The position numbers and the translations under genes were made by a program. From assembly GCA_963971425.1 (NCBI GenBank), contig OZ020521.1, forward strand, positions 4,667,519-4,731,518: a stretch of 64,000 nucleotides of DNA, read 5' to 3'. Below the pieces are notes generated by a model. That model saw only the letters and a list, made by a program, of their open reading frames with translations, was not told where the DNA came from and searched no databases. The stretch's first letter is position 1, and every line of letters begins with the position of its first letter. This DNA is from Bryoerythrophyllum caledonicum. Its lineage: Eukaryota > Streptophyta > Bryopsida > Pottiales > Pottiaceae. Below, one piece after another: positions 21,637 through 34,166 of the stretch.

Positions 21637-23680
21637 GGACCAAGGTATTTTAGAGGAATCTCTACTCCATTGATTATACACTACCAAGCTGATCTTTTGA
21701 GAATGTAATCGTAGGATCTTCTTCTAAACTTTTCTCAGATCATGTGGCAAATAAATTATGAATTTTGATCCCAGAGATTGAAAGATAATTGCAGTCAAAG
21801 TGAAAAGACTTATACCCCGCAGGTACATTTGGTCTTTTAGGGATTAACTCTTTGAGGCCAAACGTCCAATTTTGGAACATATGGGCATCAAACCCTCTTT
21901 AGCAAACACCGCTTGCGTCCTAGGAGAATATAGAGATAAAGCAAAATGAGCATTTGCTGGACGTGCAGCCACCAATATCGATGCAGTCATTGGCAAAGTA
22001 CAATTATTTATGTGAAGTGGGATTGCAATGAAATGTATCCACTGTGCGAAGGATGTTTAACCTTATTTATTACATTCATGGATTCTCCCGGGCCTTGCAA
22101 GCTTAAAGGCCTTAAAAGGTTAATTCACAGTGGAGGATGTCAAAAACATTGAACAATTCAAGAAATTTGTCTAGGTGAAACCCATGTGTTGCCAAGGTGA
22201 TACCATCTCATGCATAGGTGATATCCATGTAATACCTATGTGGTACCTATTGATACCCATTTTGTTCAAATCATTGCGACATGCAATAATAAATAAACCG
22301 AGAGGGAGGTGCCGAAGCTCACCGATGCATATAGTTATTTCTAGAGACAAGTAACTCGCACAGCTAGAATGATGGTATGAGATGAGCTTCCTATACTCCA
22401 AATAACGACAATTTATACCACCATTAGTCATTGTTTGGTATATTTGTTGGTCATTTCAATTAATGATTATCGATGAAAAATTCCAAATTCCAAATTCCAA
22501 GTACGAGTAAACAACTCTCACATGATTTAGGAACTTAGTAAAATGAGATTAATTATACATTTGTAATACAATCCTAATTGGGTAGGTAATTGGGTGAGTG
22601 TATACACACAAATATGCAACATAACAGATGCTAATATCACCAAATATTTTTACTAGAATGTCATCGCTCCTTATCTAGCATGGCCACCAGGAGATAGGTC
22701 ATGCAGCATAGTGTCCATCAACGGAGCATCGCCGGTTTGTGCAGGATGTGAACCCAAAATGGCATGTGAACCTTCAAAAGCATGTGTTCATGAGCATTCA
22801 CCTTTGGCACAGTGCTGTACTGCAGTGATTTTTCTACTCAGCCAGTGGCTGGGAACTAGCCAGAGAGCACTGTATGCCTGGATATTCTTCTCCTGCATTT
22901 CATTACACATGAGGAATGGCAACTTGGACTCATCAGGCGTACATGAGAGGCATGTGTTACTCTTTTTGACAACCAATTCAAAGCTGCAACAGCCACTGCT
23001 TTCCGAAGCCAGTACCAGTAAAATCAGAGAAAAGAATGCAGGATTCACCCTGAAAAGCAAATATAGCGGACGGTTTCTTCTTCAAGTGGCCACGAAGAAG
23101 GGGTGCTCTGTTCCAGGAATTTGCAGCCCTGTGATTGATTGCTACAGAAGCCATCCGTGTGACTCCTCGAAAGGACATACACACAAGATTTATCAAAATT
23201 AGAGCAAGAGTGAAGTGTTTTCCACTCCATGATGTGTTTCCCACTCCATAATGTTCATGACTACATGTATTTGACTGATTTTGGGCTTTGAATGGAAATA
23301 TATATGTTAAGATCAGCAGTCGCATAATTGTTTGGAATTTGTCGAGGATTAAGGTGGGCCAGAATATAAGCGAAATCTAATAGAAAATTCTAACTTGTAT
23401 TTGTAGCTGGACAAGCCCTCTAAGAAGTGTGCCTTCGAAGGTACTGTGCGGGTGTGACCCTTCCCTATTCTTGGAGGCACAACCTGATCCAGAGTCCAGA
23501 ACAAATGCTTTGTGTGATGGACTAAAAGACATGGACTTGAACACAGGAGTCATTACCGTCTCCAACTGTGAAATTTCAATCTAAAATGACATGCTCAAAA
23601 AAATTCATAGTCTTTGACCACATGGATTGAAAGAATATAGAGTCTGAAATGAAGAAATAAGGTTTTCTTCTTCCATACAT
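21637..23680. other. AT-rich intergenic DNA, weak open frames only
   Basis: A short segment 21637-21852 has inverted GGACCAA/TTTGGTC ends and may be another small MITE. A plus-strand frame at 22711-23202 (163 codons) overlaps a minus-strand frame at 22978-23325. Neither has a motif, splice support or a convincing start, so no gene is called. Confidence 0.4.
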
Positions 23681-24499
23681 TTAGCACCTAAAGGACATTT
23701 TTTACTTGTAGGGTACATTTTGAGTTTGGATAGGTTTCAACAAATATGGTTTTAAAGATTTTATTGGAAATAGGCACATGGGTTACCTTAGGGGCAATAT
23801 GTGTGTTTTGTTTTTGGACTTACCAGGAAAAAATTATGGTGCTTCAAAAATCAAAAGTTGGACTCTTGTGTAGCTGGACATGGTACAATGGAGTTGATAA
23901 TACAATTTTCTAAGTTAGACAATAGTGAAAAATGGTCCTTGGCAACCCATTGTCTTTACACAAAATTCATAAAAATGAAGACTTTTGTAACTTCTAATTT
24001 TTCACTCAATGAAAGAAGGCACGATAAATTCATCTATTTTTTAGATATTATATCCAACTATTTATCATTTTGTTTGAAAAGTACATTGATGTGCTAAGAA
24101 AATGGCCGTTTCTATACCCCTCATCATAGGACCAATTTTCTTATCTTGAATCCCTCCAATACTTGTGATTTTTGGCATGCAATGACATAACACAAGGTAA
24201 AACATGGTTGAGATTAAATTTATGCAATGATAGTGGAAAAATAAGCCATGATCTTGAGTCAAAGTACGTTGACCGTGTCTGGAAAGGGAAGAACAAAACC
24301 TTATTGCACCCTTCCAATGCAGATGATCTTAGAATCCGTACAGGCTAAGTTTACAAAAAAAATTGAGTGTCTTTTCGTAGAACTAAACTTCAAGATCCTA
24401 TGTTTGAAAATAGTACATAGTTGTTTAAATTAGTCTCATCTTAAAGAGAATTTTTTTAGGGTAGTTTTGATGTAAAACAATTGTGGTCCTTTAGGAAGT
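23681..24499. mobile_element. TTAA-type MITE relative (copy like 19782-20596)
   Basis: Left end CACCTAAAGGACATTTT, then GGGTACATTTTGAGTTTGG as in the nested copy (GGGGACATTTTGAGTTTGGG). Right end TTGTGGTCCTTTAGG. About 0.82 kb, the same length as the nested copy, with diverged ends and no clear TTAA sites. Confidence 0.65.
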
Positions 24500-24984
24500 G
24501 AAATATTAACACACTTTGACTTCACTTAGTGTTGAACTTTTGCATTATAAAAGTTATAGATTTTATACCATTACAAAGTATGTGATGTTAAATCCATGTA
24601 AAACTATTTCTAGAGGTGTTTGAGAGGTGAAGCATATTAGAAAAAAATTAAGCAATGAAGAGAGGTTAAAGAAACACCAAAGCACATATGATTCTTAATT
24701 ATTTTATTCTTGTTTGAATTGAAAATCCAAATAGTCATAACTAAGTTTTATGCATCTTTTTAAAGCAAAAAAAACCATTTAGGGAAAAAAAAAGATCTTG
24801 AATTTTTGAGAGGAAGTGAAATTTAAGTTTGCACACATTGCCCAAAAAAGGTGAGAAAACTTTGACTCGTTTTGGAGTGAGTTTTAGACTATGGAAGGTT
24901 AATTTTTTGGGAATCTCAAATGACTCATTTACTTACTTTTATTAAAACCTCATGTTTAATAGAGGGTTGTAGCAAAAGTTTAGA

Positions 24985-25202
24985 AGTTGCCCGAACTACC
25001 ACCTCCAACAATATTTTTAGGGTGACTGAACTTTTTTTTTCTTACAGACCAATGAGGACAAAGATTATGTTCCCACATTTCTCCTATATTCTTACATCTT
25101 TGTACAAAATTTAAAGAATTGGAAATGTAAAGTACAACCATGGGAACGTGCCCAAGATTTGCGAAAGCCCACCTCAAAACTTATGGTCTTCAGGGGGTTA
25201 AC
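24985..25202 (-). mobile_element. inverted TTAA-type MITE end
   Basis: Read on the minus strand from 25202: TTAACCCCCTGAAGACC, then GGTGGGCTTTCGCAAAT and GGGCACGTTCCCATGGTTG. This matches the first ~215 bp of the element at 20994 in opposite orientation. The other end of this copy was not located. Confidence 0.65.
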
Positions 25203-26408
25203 ACAACACCTAGAAAATGTTCAATCTTCAAATTTGATTTCCCACACACTTTCCTACTTTGTAGAGTCAATTTTGGACGACTCACTAAGGCAAGTTGAAC
25301 ATCATGGTAACTTACACCACATACACTCTGAATACAGAGAACATACGTATCTGCGTATGAATACTGTACGCATTGTGGGAACCCAATAAAAGCAGGATTC
25401 GATTCCTGACAAGATTGTTCTCACACGTGAGTCGCGCTCACGACAGCTGGCGTACGAAGAGCAAGAAAAAAAGTAACCGAAGTAGGAAAAGCATCGACCT
25501 CAAAAATAAGAGAAGTCACCAGAAGTAGCAAAAGCATCGACCTCGAAAATGAAGAGAAGCAACCGAAGTAGCAAAGGAATCCACCTCGAAAAGATTATGC
25601 AACGCCGAGGATATCATCCATCTGAGAGACAGAATTTACAAAGGAAAAAGATGGGCCTGGTCCATCTTTATCGTCTACCCCATCTTTCTAACTAGGTACA
25701 GAAGAAGAACTTAGTAAGGAGGGGTACTTTCTAAGTAGGTACAGAAGAAGAAGAACTTCGGTCTCTACAGAAATCCGGCGTCTGTTTGTTCCAGTAAGAA
25801 GATAGCAAGAGCACGTATGCACCAACACAGATGGTGCGAGTGTAGAATGCAAACTGACATGAGATGGCTTGAGGCATTGGTATCCGAAGTGTTACGTGAG
25901 CATCTCGTAGATATTACGCGGGTATCCCTTAGACAAAACCCTTACATTCCAAAAGTTTTGGACAGTCTCCATTCTGCACTGTCGGGTTCGTACATGATTA
26001 ATTCAGGTCGATGAAGTTGAAAGATGCGCAGCAGGCAATCATGCAGCCAATGGAACACGCATTCCTGAGTGAAAGTTGTGAGTGCGAAGCCAATGAGCGC
26101 GCGAGGAAGCCTCAACAGCGAGCGAAGAAAGTGGCGAATTTATTTATGATGCCTGAGATGTTTGGAACGAGGGCCCCAATTGAAGGGTTGGATGTCGCTA
26201 CTCGTTCGGAGCCGCACGATGTGGATAGACACAAAGCGAGGTGTCGTGTTCCGCGTGCAGCCCAGTCCAAGGGCGTGGGAAAAAGCGCTTCAGCCGGATA
26301 AGCTTCCGCGATTCCCAGGCGCTTCCCAGGTCCCAGGGCGACCCTCGTTGCCCCCGAGGGGTGGATGAGGCATCAATACCCTAATAATGATATTTGGTGT
26401 TTCCATAC
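25203..26408. other. intergenic DNA with short repeats, uncertain open frames
   Basis: At 25470-25592 a 42-43 bp unit (AACCGAAGTAGCAAAAGCAT with GACCTCGAAAATGAAGAGAA) is repeated about three times. At 25690-25765 TAGGTACAGAAGAAGAACTT is duplicated. Two plus-strand frames at 25817-26014 and 26011-26301 overlap by 4 bases and have higher GC than their surroundings. I do not recognise them and cannot tell whether they are exons. Confidence 0.4.
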
Positions 26409-26772
26409 TACACTAAAAATTATATTTAGTGTTGGCAACACTAAACACGAACAACAACACCAATTGTCAACAAGGGTAGAATTGTAGCAACTCTAATTGT
26501 CAATTCCAACACCAATTGTGAACAATAGTAAGATTTAAAGAATTGAAAAATGAAGAAGTTGACATTTAGTGTTAGATTTTGAAATTTAGATGGGAGCATG
26601 ACGAAGTTGCATTAATTATGCAACTTGCAACTTTGGCGGCTAAAAGGGAGGCTGCCATTAAGAAATGGTGGCCCCAATACACTAATTGTCCACAAGTTGA
26701 CTAATAGTGTTGGAGCATGATGGTGGTAAATACACCACTTGTCATCCAACACTAAATATAATTTTTAGTGTA
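26409..26772. mobile_element. MITE with TACACTAAAAATTATA termini
   Basis: Inverted ends of about 27 bp: left TACACTAAAAATTATATTTA followed by GTGTTGG; the right end is the same sequence inverted, ending TAATTTTTAGTGTA. 364 bp, non-coding. Flanking sequence AATGATATTTGGTGT (26386) is echoed in inverted form at about 26895-26915, so an outer, older element may enclose it. Confidence 0.8.
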
Positions 26773-28260
26773 GCTCATTTGGAAATGATATAACTTTTTA
26801 CTTTTGAGAAAGATTTAATGAGGAGGGTTATTTTGAACGTAGTCGGTAAAAGCATTTGTCAAAAGGAAAAACTTATAGCTAAATTAGTGTGGTTAACACT
26901 AAATATCATCATTGGTGTTTTGCGCATTCAAACATTGAGTGTCTCCTATGTTTTGAATATCTTATACATAACAACTAACTTGTAGAATTAGGGTTTCGCC
27001 TAAGAGAACAACATATTTGTGGAGAATTGAGACGGTTTTGCTTCTAGTTATGGGCGTGGTGAATATTTACTTGACATGCTTCTGTCAATGGGCAATGGCT
27101 CTCCTAGTAGTGAAATCAGTTGACCTTTAGTATAAACACTTTGGATTTTACTTTGGTTTGGTTAGGAATTAATGTTAGATCTAAGCGATTTTAGTGCTAA
27201 TCTTGCTTGAAACCAATGGAGATAGGAATTAGGTGTAAGAGGAAGAAGATTCAACGTGCGTTGACAATAAGAGATAACGATTCTGAAGGCCGCAAGGAGA
27301 GTAGTGGGTTGTTGATATGTGGATTTCAATGGAATAGTGAGGTCTTCAACAATTGTGGGATGGCTTCCGAGTGACAAGTTGTCTGGTCTCAACGATAACA
27401 GTCTCACAAGCTTTCTATAGAGGTACCGACCGTTCGTGGTGCGATTTTGTGCAAAGGGTTTGGACAATTAAAATATACCAAGCTCTGTAGGGAAACATAC
27501 TAGTTTTCGCGTGGCGAGCCATATTTGTCGCTCAGAGTCTTCGGCAATATTTTGACGAGAGTCCTTTATTTGTCTCCTTTTCAGTTTTCTTTTGTTGTAA
27601 TTCATATTAGAATCTTTGTATTGGTAGTAGAGAAGAAGCCATACACTATTGTTAAAAAAAAACAAAACAAAAAAAAATTTGAGAAGAAAAGGCAACTAGA
27701 GCCAGAAAAAAATAAAAATAAAAACATGAGTATATATATACACCCTAGTCACTGTAGAATTGAAGTTATTGTATGTATATGTTTTCTTCTTCTAAAAAGG
27801 TTGATGCTACCTAATATGTTTGATGGCATCAATTGCCAATGCTCTTCGGAGCACATTCCTTGGAGTCTTAAATAAGTCCTTGTTAGAGACTCGTGTGCAA
27901 GGTTCACTCGGGGGAGGGGGATGCGTAGCAACAAGACGTTGCTCACAATTCAATGGAGCAACTCAGTGACTTTCAAGGAGATGCGACACACAACCTCCAC
28001 GCTACAAAAGCAAGTCCGGGCAGCTGCAAGTTTGCCCCCGATGAAGCACGCGATGGAGCTGAAGGTTAGAAGGAATTGAGTTTTGCTTCAAACTAGATCT
28101 TGGTTAATTTGGATTTTTTGGCTGTGATCAAACAATAGAAGACCGGCGTAGCTATGGGAATATCCTTCCAACAATCTTGGATGTGGTTACTTTCTTGTGA
28201 AGACAAACAAAACGTAGTTAATAAATAAACTACTACTCCTCACGTTTTACAGGGCCCTTG
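26773..28260. other. AT-rich intergenic DNA, no gene seen
   Basis: Short frames only. Poly-A tracts at 27650-27720. Confidence 0.5.
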
Positions 28261-28269
28261 ATAGCATGT

Positions 28270-28857
28270 GCATATTTCAACAATGGATAGCGGGATTCAA
28301 TCCGCAAATGAGCGACTTCAATAATCAATATGCTCAACCATCTAGGGCTCTTCAGGTGACAATTCCTACATGAGTTACATTTAGACAAGTGCCAAACGAG
28401 TTCTTACCTCTCATACAAGAGATTGCATTTGGTGTAGGTGAAATCCTTGCCATGTTCGAAAACAATGGCAAGGAAGGGGACCATCATTTTTTACTTGAGC
28501 TAGTTTTTGGATAAGGGTGGGAATCCAAAATGACAGTCACCAACGCAAAGACAAATACAAAAGATTACATATTGCTGAATTATGACTTCCTCTCTGTGCA
28601 ATGCCATTTCTGTTTTGACACTTTGCACTGTGTTAAGGACTGCCCATCAAGAGGACACGTAAGGAGGAAAGAGAAACATGCACTCGCAACAATCAAAAGT
28701 CAAGCTCAAATCCAAACACATGGACTACAAAAGAAAGTGTCAAAAATAATGACAGAACGGAGAGGTCCAAAATTTACACGGGGTGCACCAGAACAAGGAG
28801 CAACAAAGATGGGAAAGGTGGAATCAAGGCAAGAAGACATATTCACAATATAAAGCG
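28270..28857 (+). pseudogene. LINE ORF1/gag-like remnant with CCHC knuckle
   Basis: Broken plus-strand coding traces. The frame before the 28513 stop reads FRQVPNEFLPLIQEI, and the one from 28530 contains CHFCFDTLHCVKDC, a C-x2-C-x4-H-x4-C zinc knuckle followed by basic residues. The order (tryptophan-rich segment, knuckle, basic tail) is that of the ORF1 of plant LINEs with a DUF4283-type domain. Several stops interrupt it. No endonuclease or reverse transcriptase could be recognised downstream. Confidence 0.45.
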
Positions 28858-28907
28858 GCGAAGGCAAGAAGACATATTCACAATATAAAGCGACGAAGGC
28901 AAGAGGC
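28828..28907. repeat. 35-bp tandem repeat, 2.3 copies
   Basis: GGCAAGAAGACATATTCACA with AATATAAAGCGGCGAA occurs at 28828 and 28863 with one difference; a third copy is cut off after about 10 bp. Confidence 0.9.
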
Positions 28908-31900
28908 GACAACAAGACCTGAGAGACCAGTGAGAGAAGGGAAGGACGACAACAAATCATGGAGAATCTTTTCACATGCACAAATCAAATAATCAAGAAG
29001 TGTTTTATAGGTATGCAACTCTTAACTCAACAAAAACATATCCCAACACCTCGCAAGTAGGTGGGCGCTTCACGGGGGACTGATAGGCCTCAATGTAGAC
29101 TGGATACACAAGAGGTGAGAAACATGGCTATTGACAGTTAGGGGATAAGCCGCATCACTACACTATAACAAGGGATGAGATACATCGACAGTCTATGTGA
29201 CAACACAAAGATAAGATCAGTTGAACCAGCTAGTCAAAAAGACAAGAATATGAGTGAAGATTAGGAGGACGTGAAGGAAATCGTGCGAATAGGTGATTCT
29301 CCAAGGATTCAGACCCTCCCATCCCTTCAAACATTGCAACAACAGACACCATTGGGAGGAGTGAGTTTGACCCGTGGACACTACAAGTGGTGTGATCGTC
29401 AAGCAAGGGCTTAGAGGCCAATGACCGGAAGGCCAACCAAATACCAGAGCTGCTCATCCCAAACTCACTGGAGCTATGGCTCTCCAACACGAGAATGAAG
29501 GAGAAGTGGAGCCGGCGGAACTGGCGGTATTAGGGAGAAGGAACAATTCACCAGAGGCCCGGAGAAGGAAAAACGAGAGAAAAGAAACGGTCCTCCAGGC
29601 GACTAGGGAAGGACAACAATCACATGGCATATGGCGGCATCATTATCAAGATCCACAGGGATAAGGGAAGATAACTTGGCTACTAGCTAAGTAAAAAGGG
29701 TGGAGCAGGAAAGAATCTAGGCTGCCACTCTGTCATCGATGGCAGTTCCGATTGTTGGGATAGAACCAAAACGAACTCTTGAGAGGACCGGCCTACTTGC
29801 ATATTTGGATGAAGGTTTACAAAGTTCCAAAAAGGGGAAAGAAGACATATTGAATTGCCTGAGTACGTATTGAAATAAATAACGCCATGATAGGGGAAGA
29901 ATTAATGCCTAACTGGGTGAGACACGGTTTATGGATGAGAGAAAGATCACTTGCGGCCCTAACAACTCATCCTGGTGACCCTCCATGACAAACGGCGATT
30001 AGATCCATGGAGGAAATTGGGGGATATAAAGGGGCATTCCCTTGAGAAGGAATAAACGCCAAAGGACATGAAAGCGGGAATCCTAGAACAACTCACTCAT
30101 CCTCCGGGGATACTCAAAGTTGCAGATACCTTAGAGAAGAAGGCTCTCTCTTTATGCTCGGTGATTATGACAATGCTTTACTGAGGAGAGATTGATTGGA
30201 CATCAGAGGTTCTTCACCTCATGACAGAGGGATTTTATGTTTAAAGACAGCCCTTGCAGTGGCTAGCAAAACCATTCACTAGAACATGGATGGGTTAAGA
30301 GAAGCCTCTAATGCTTGGAAAACCTCCATGACTTCAAGTGAATAAATGAGAGTAAATGGTTGGTGGGAAAGACAAGCAAGGAGCGACACATTCCCAGATC
30401 TCAACCTTGAAGTTGTTAACCCGTTCCTTTAGAGGATAGTCATGGATCTCAATTCTCCTTTGAAGACACTGTGCAAGGGGATTCCTCTATCACAGTTGAT
30501 AGCACTAATGCCTCTAGTCATCCAGGGATGAGGCCACCATCTAATCTCCACAACTCTCTTGATAAACACACCAGGTCAAAAATGAACTTGGAGTTATCAA
30601 CCCCCCTAAGACCCCAACACCAATGCGTTTATTGTGATCTGGATAGATTAGAAGGTGCTTTCTTCACACCCGTATGGATGATAGATAGAAGAGAGAGACG
30701 AAAGCTGCTTCCCGGCCACACTGAAGCAATGGTTTATTAGAATGGAGTATTCCGGACGAGAGAAATCAATCTCAATTCTGAAGCACAAAATGGGCTCAAC
30801 CCATCTAGGGTGTCAGAGTGATCATCAACTATGCATCATCAACCTCCCCGAGCCTAGGTTGTTCGAACGGACCAGACGAGACGTCCGTTTAGAAGCTCCG
30901 CGGTGCATTTGTAGCTTAGAGGAAATTTTTTCAAAAACTTTTTTATCCTTTTAACGCTAGCCGCCACGAACCCGGCCGGGTCACCACCCGGTTGCTGCGC
31001 GGTTGCTGTGCGGTTGCCGATTCACCGGCCTAGTGCTGTCCGGTCCCAGGCGACAACTTTCCTGGTCTTTGAGCAACCTGCCTAGTGACTGCCTGACCGC
31101 CGCCCCGTAGACCCAGTCGCCTTGGCTGTCCGGGTGTAAGAATTCATTGATTTCTCTCACCTTTCTACATGGGCATGTGGCACTCATGCTATTTACAAGA
31201 TATCCCATACCACATGTTCCTTGCGTCTGGGAAGGGGTTGTGCTATTTTACGGGCTCGTGGAGTCCTTTCGGACTACTCCCTTGGTCGCCTTTGGCTTTA
31301 AAAGGTTCAGTTTGCAACCAAGGCCGGATTCTAGGGTCAAGGATGGGCTACATTTAGAAGACAAAATCAACAATATTGCACCTTAGCAAAAGCAAAGGGA
31401 GCAACAAAGACCGCTTGAAAGAAGATGATTACAAGGCTATAAGTGGAGTGGAGGTCAAAAGAGACGCGATATGGACCCCAGAAGGGGGATGAGAATGACT
31501 TGCAACTGTGCAACAATTGAGAGTCTGCCATAGCTTGTACTGTAGAGGACATATTTTGAAGAGTTACGGTGCTCCACATTTTAATAAGATGAAGACCACT
31601 ATCAACAAGGTCTTGTTAGCTCATTGCACTTCCACAATTACAAAATGCAATGTTGCACCAATCGACATAAATATGCTTCCATTCACAATTGTATTGCACG
31701 TTTTCAATAGAGTTCACATATTTGGGCCCTTTGAAGTTTGTGGTATTTAATTGTGCACTTTGTTGCAATTCGAACTTTACCTCTTGTGGATTTAGAGGAT
31801 TCATTGGCAAACATTCATAACTTCTCACACATCATCTCTAAGTTCTAACCATCTAAAATGCACGGCAATTCAAATACAACACCGATAATTTTTGTTGTTT

Positions 31901-32058
31901 CGGGTTCAATATTGGCTTTAATTATCACCCAAAGTCTTGGAGCTCACCCAAGAAGCCTTGTGCAATGCGTCCTCAGCAACGCTGGTTGCTGGTCTAAAAG
32001 GTCGGTTGCGGAAGCTGCAACGAGGGTCTGCCTCCACTTCGTTGTTTGTACGCTACAT
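28908..32058. other. long intergenic stretch, no gene supported
   Basis: Many short frames on both strands, none with a motif. A GC-rich island at 30960-31130 has repeated CGGTTGCTG words. The stretch may contain more LINE decay products after 28860, but I could not identify any domain. Confidence 0.4.
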
Positions 32059-33537
32059 CTACAATCGTGTTTTGGGCAAGAACTTGTCCCCTTCCTCCCG
32101 GTGGCGCTTTTTATCTCGGACTAGAGATAGCTCGTCTTCATCATTAGATAGTGCCCTTATTGTTGCTTCAATCCTTTGCACGTATTTTTTCATGACAGAT
32201 TCATCCATAAACACGCCAACCATTGCACACTCAAGATCTTCTATCCAGCCTGCGATGATGCGGTTCATACGGTTCATGAATGCCGTCATGGCGACCTCTT
32301 GGGTGGTGGTTCCTTCCATGCTCCTCTTTGAAAATGCACTGTTGTGGCCTCCTCCAACTTCATGAGGACTTGAGTCCAATGGCAGTGTTATCATACCTTA
32401 CCCGTTGGACACCCGTGATATTGTTGTCTTCTGGGGTAGGTGATTGTGGTGTCGGGAACCTGAAAATCAATCACGCTCCTCGCACGAGTGGCCACCAAAG
32501 TTTCTGCATAATAATTTTTGTTGTGTTGAATCGTCCAACACTCGTGCTTGGGTCTCAACCTCAAAGGCATTGGTCATCCAAAATTCCGGATCCACGTGCT
32601 CAGATTGATACAACCCGTGCCTTTGGAGGCTGAAGTTCCAATTCATCAAATCACCCCAAAACTTGTAATTGAGAAATTTGTTAGGCTCTTGGTCAAGTGG
32701 AATATTCCATCAATTGTATTTGTATCTCGTTGGCATGTCTTCCATGATGCCCAGGAGCTTGTACAACCGCCGCGGAAATGGCGTTCGACACGTGGGGCAA
32801 AACCTATTCATGCGTGCCATGGTATCAAGGCATGTTGGGTGGAAGACATGCGTACAAGATCCTAGCGTGTACGCTTCCTCCGGACCAAATCTCTCAAGAC
32901 ACAACAAGCACGTTGTTCCATCTTTAAACCAGTCCAGAAAACTTCTAGGCGCCCTCATGGTTGCCTTCATAGGATCAACAACACAGTTCTTCATGGCATA
33001 CAACACCTATTTCTCCTCTAGCTCATTCAACTAGTCAATTGCACCATTGCCGGTCAAGGTTTCATTTGAACGATGCAATCTGTCAAATATTGATGGAAGG
33101 CGTGCATGGTAATTGCGCTTTGTTGCTGCACGATTGACTCGACGAACCGGAAGGTCATTGTCATCAAGAACAATGGCTCCAATGATCTCCGAGACCATGG
33201 TGTCTACTTCTTTCAAATCCAACTCCTCCTCTAAATTCTGACAAGCCTTGCACATAAGGGCAACTTTGCGCTCTTTCTTGCTTGCATTTATGTTCTCCTC
33301 CAAGATAGCCCTTCTCCCATTTGACTCTCGCAACTCCTCCGTCAACTTCATGATTTTTGCACGGTTTAATGCTACTACATTCTTCAAATTAGCGATGTGC
33401 TTCTTTAAGTCCTCCACGGTCTCCTCTACAGCCTGCTTGTCCTCCAATTCTTGCTCTATTTCTTGCCGAAGTTTGTCGTGTCGTTCGGTGAGGTTGTCTA
33501 ACTCGTAGTTCATAGCGTCATCTAAGGCCAGTTCCAC
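32059..33537 (-). pseudogene. coiled-coil plus RING-H2 protein, decayed
   Basis: One minus-strand frame stays coding-like for 1.48 kb and is broken only by in-frame stops at 33031, 33007, 32710, 32467 and 32398; no frameshift is needed. The first part (from 33537) is a strong coiled coil (ERHDKLRQEIEQELEDKQAV). Next, at 32920-32765, is a RING-H2 pattern, C-x2-C-x13-C-x-H-x3-H-x2-C-x10-C-x2-C, seen in CLLCLERFGPEEAYTLGSC and HVFHPTCLDTM. RING proteins of this type are usually E3 ubiquitin ligases. Its origin, host gene copy or transposon-carried gene, is not clear. Splicing might remove some stops, but the sequence between the first two stops (LNELEEK) looks coding, so decay is the simpler reading. 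Confidence 0.55.
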
Positions 33538-33659
33538 TATGTCGTAATATTTGTTAAGCTGTGTTAATTGCTACTCTACTCAAGCAAAGGATGCTTTCAT
33601 CTTGTCCCTAAACTTAGACTTGACGATCGAGCGCAGTGCCTTCCAATTCCATGTACTGA

Positions 33660-34166
33660 CTAGTCCTTTGATGTTGGTTCTAAGCTACTCCTGGTATGGA
33701 GCACGGGGCCAACAATGCTCGCCTCTTCCATACAACGTGTTCCAAATTGTCCTTCTCGTGTAGGCACTGCCTTTGTTTTTGGTACGTACATATTCGAGAT
33801 GTCACTTCCCTCATGCGTGGAGTCCTTTGCATGAGGTATGGTCTTCTTGCCCACCTTCCTATCCAACCTCAACTCCGTGTAGACCATCGTGGCAAATTTG
33901 TAGCTCATCTTGCCCTTTGGAAATGCCCGCCCGGGAAACAACATTCTCTACACCTCGTGAGCACAGTGAACAAAGTAAGGATCGATTAAATGGTTGACGC
34001 TTATCTCACTTTTCTTGTGATTATGCGGCCACTGGTCCTCGTTGAATAACTTATCAATGTGGCACATCTTCACAAACTTCCTTGCCATAGTTAAGGTCCA
34101 CTGCTCCGTGGCCTCTTCACAACCCGGTTGTGCCTTTATAGCGTTGTCTAGGATAATTTCCAGCAA
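33660..34166 (-). pseudogene. unidentified minus-strand coding remnant upstream of RING pseudogene
   Basis: A second minus-strand frame with one in-frame stop at 33945-33947. It carries motifs such as QWTLTMARKFVKMCHID and YKFATMVYTELRLDRKVGKK. It lies just upstream of the coiled-coil/RING remnant in a different frame and may be an earlier exon or a separate decayed gene. Not recognised. Confidence 0.35.

Noticed and set aside
22711..23325. Overlapping plus (163 codons) and minus (115 codons) frames
   Set aside because: Neither has a recognisable motif, supported splice sites or coding-like composition.
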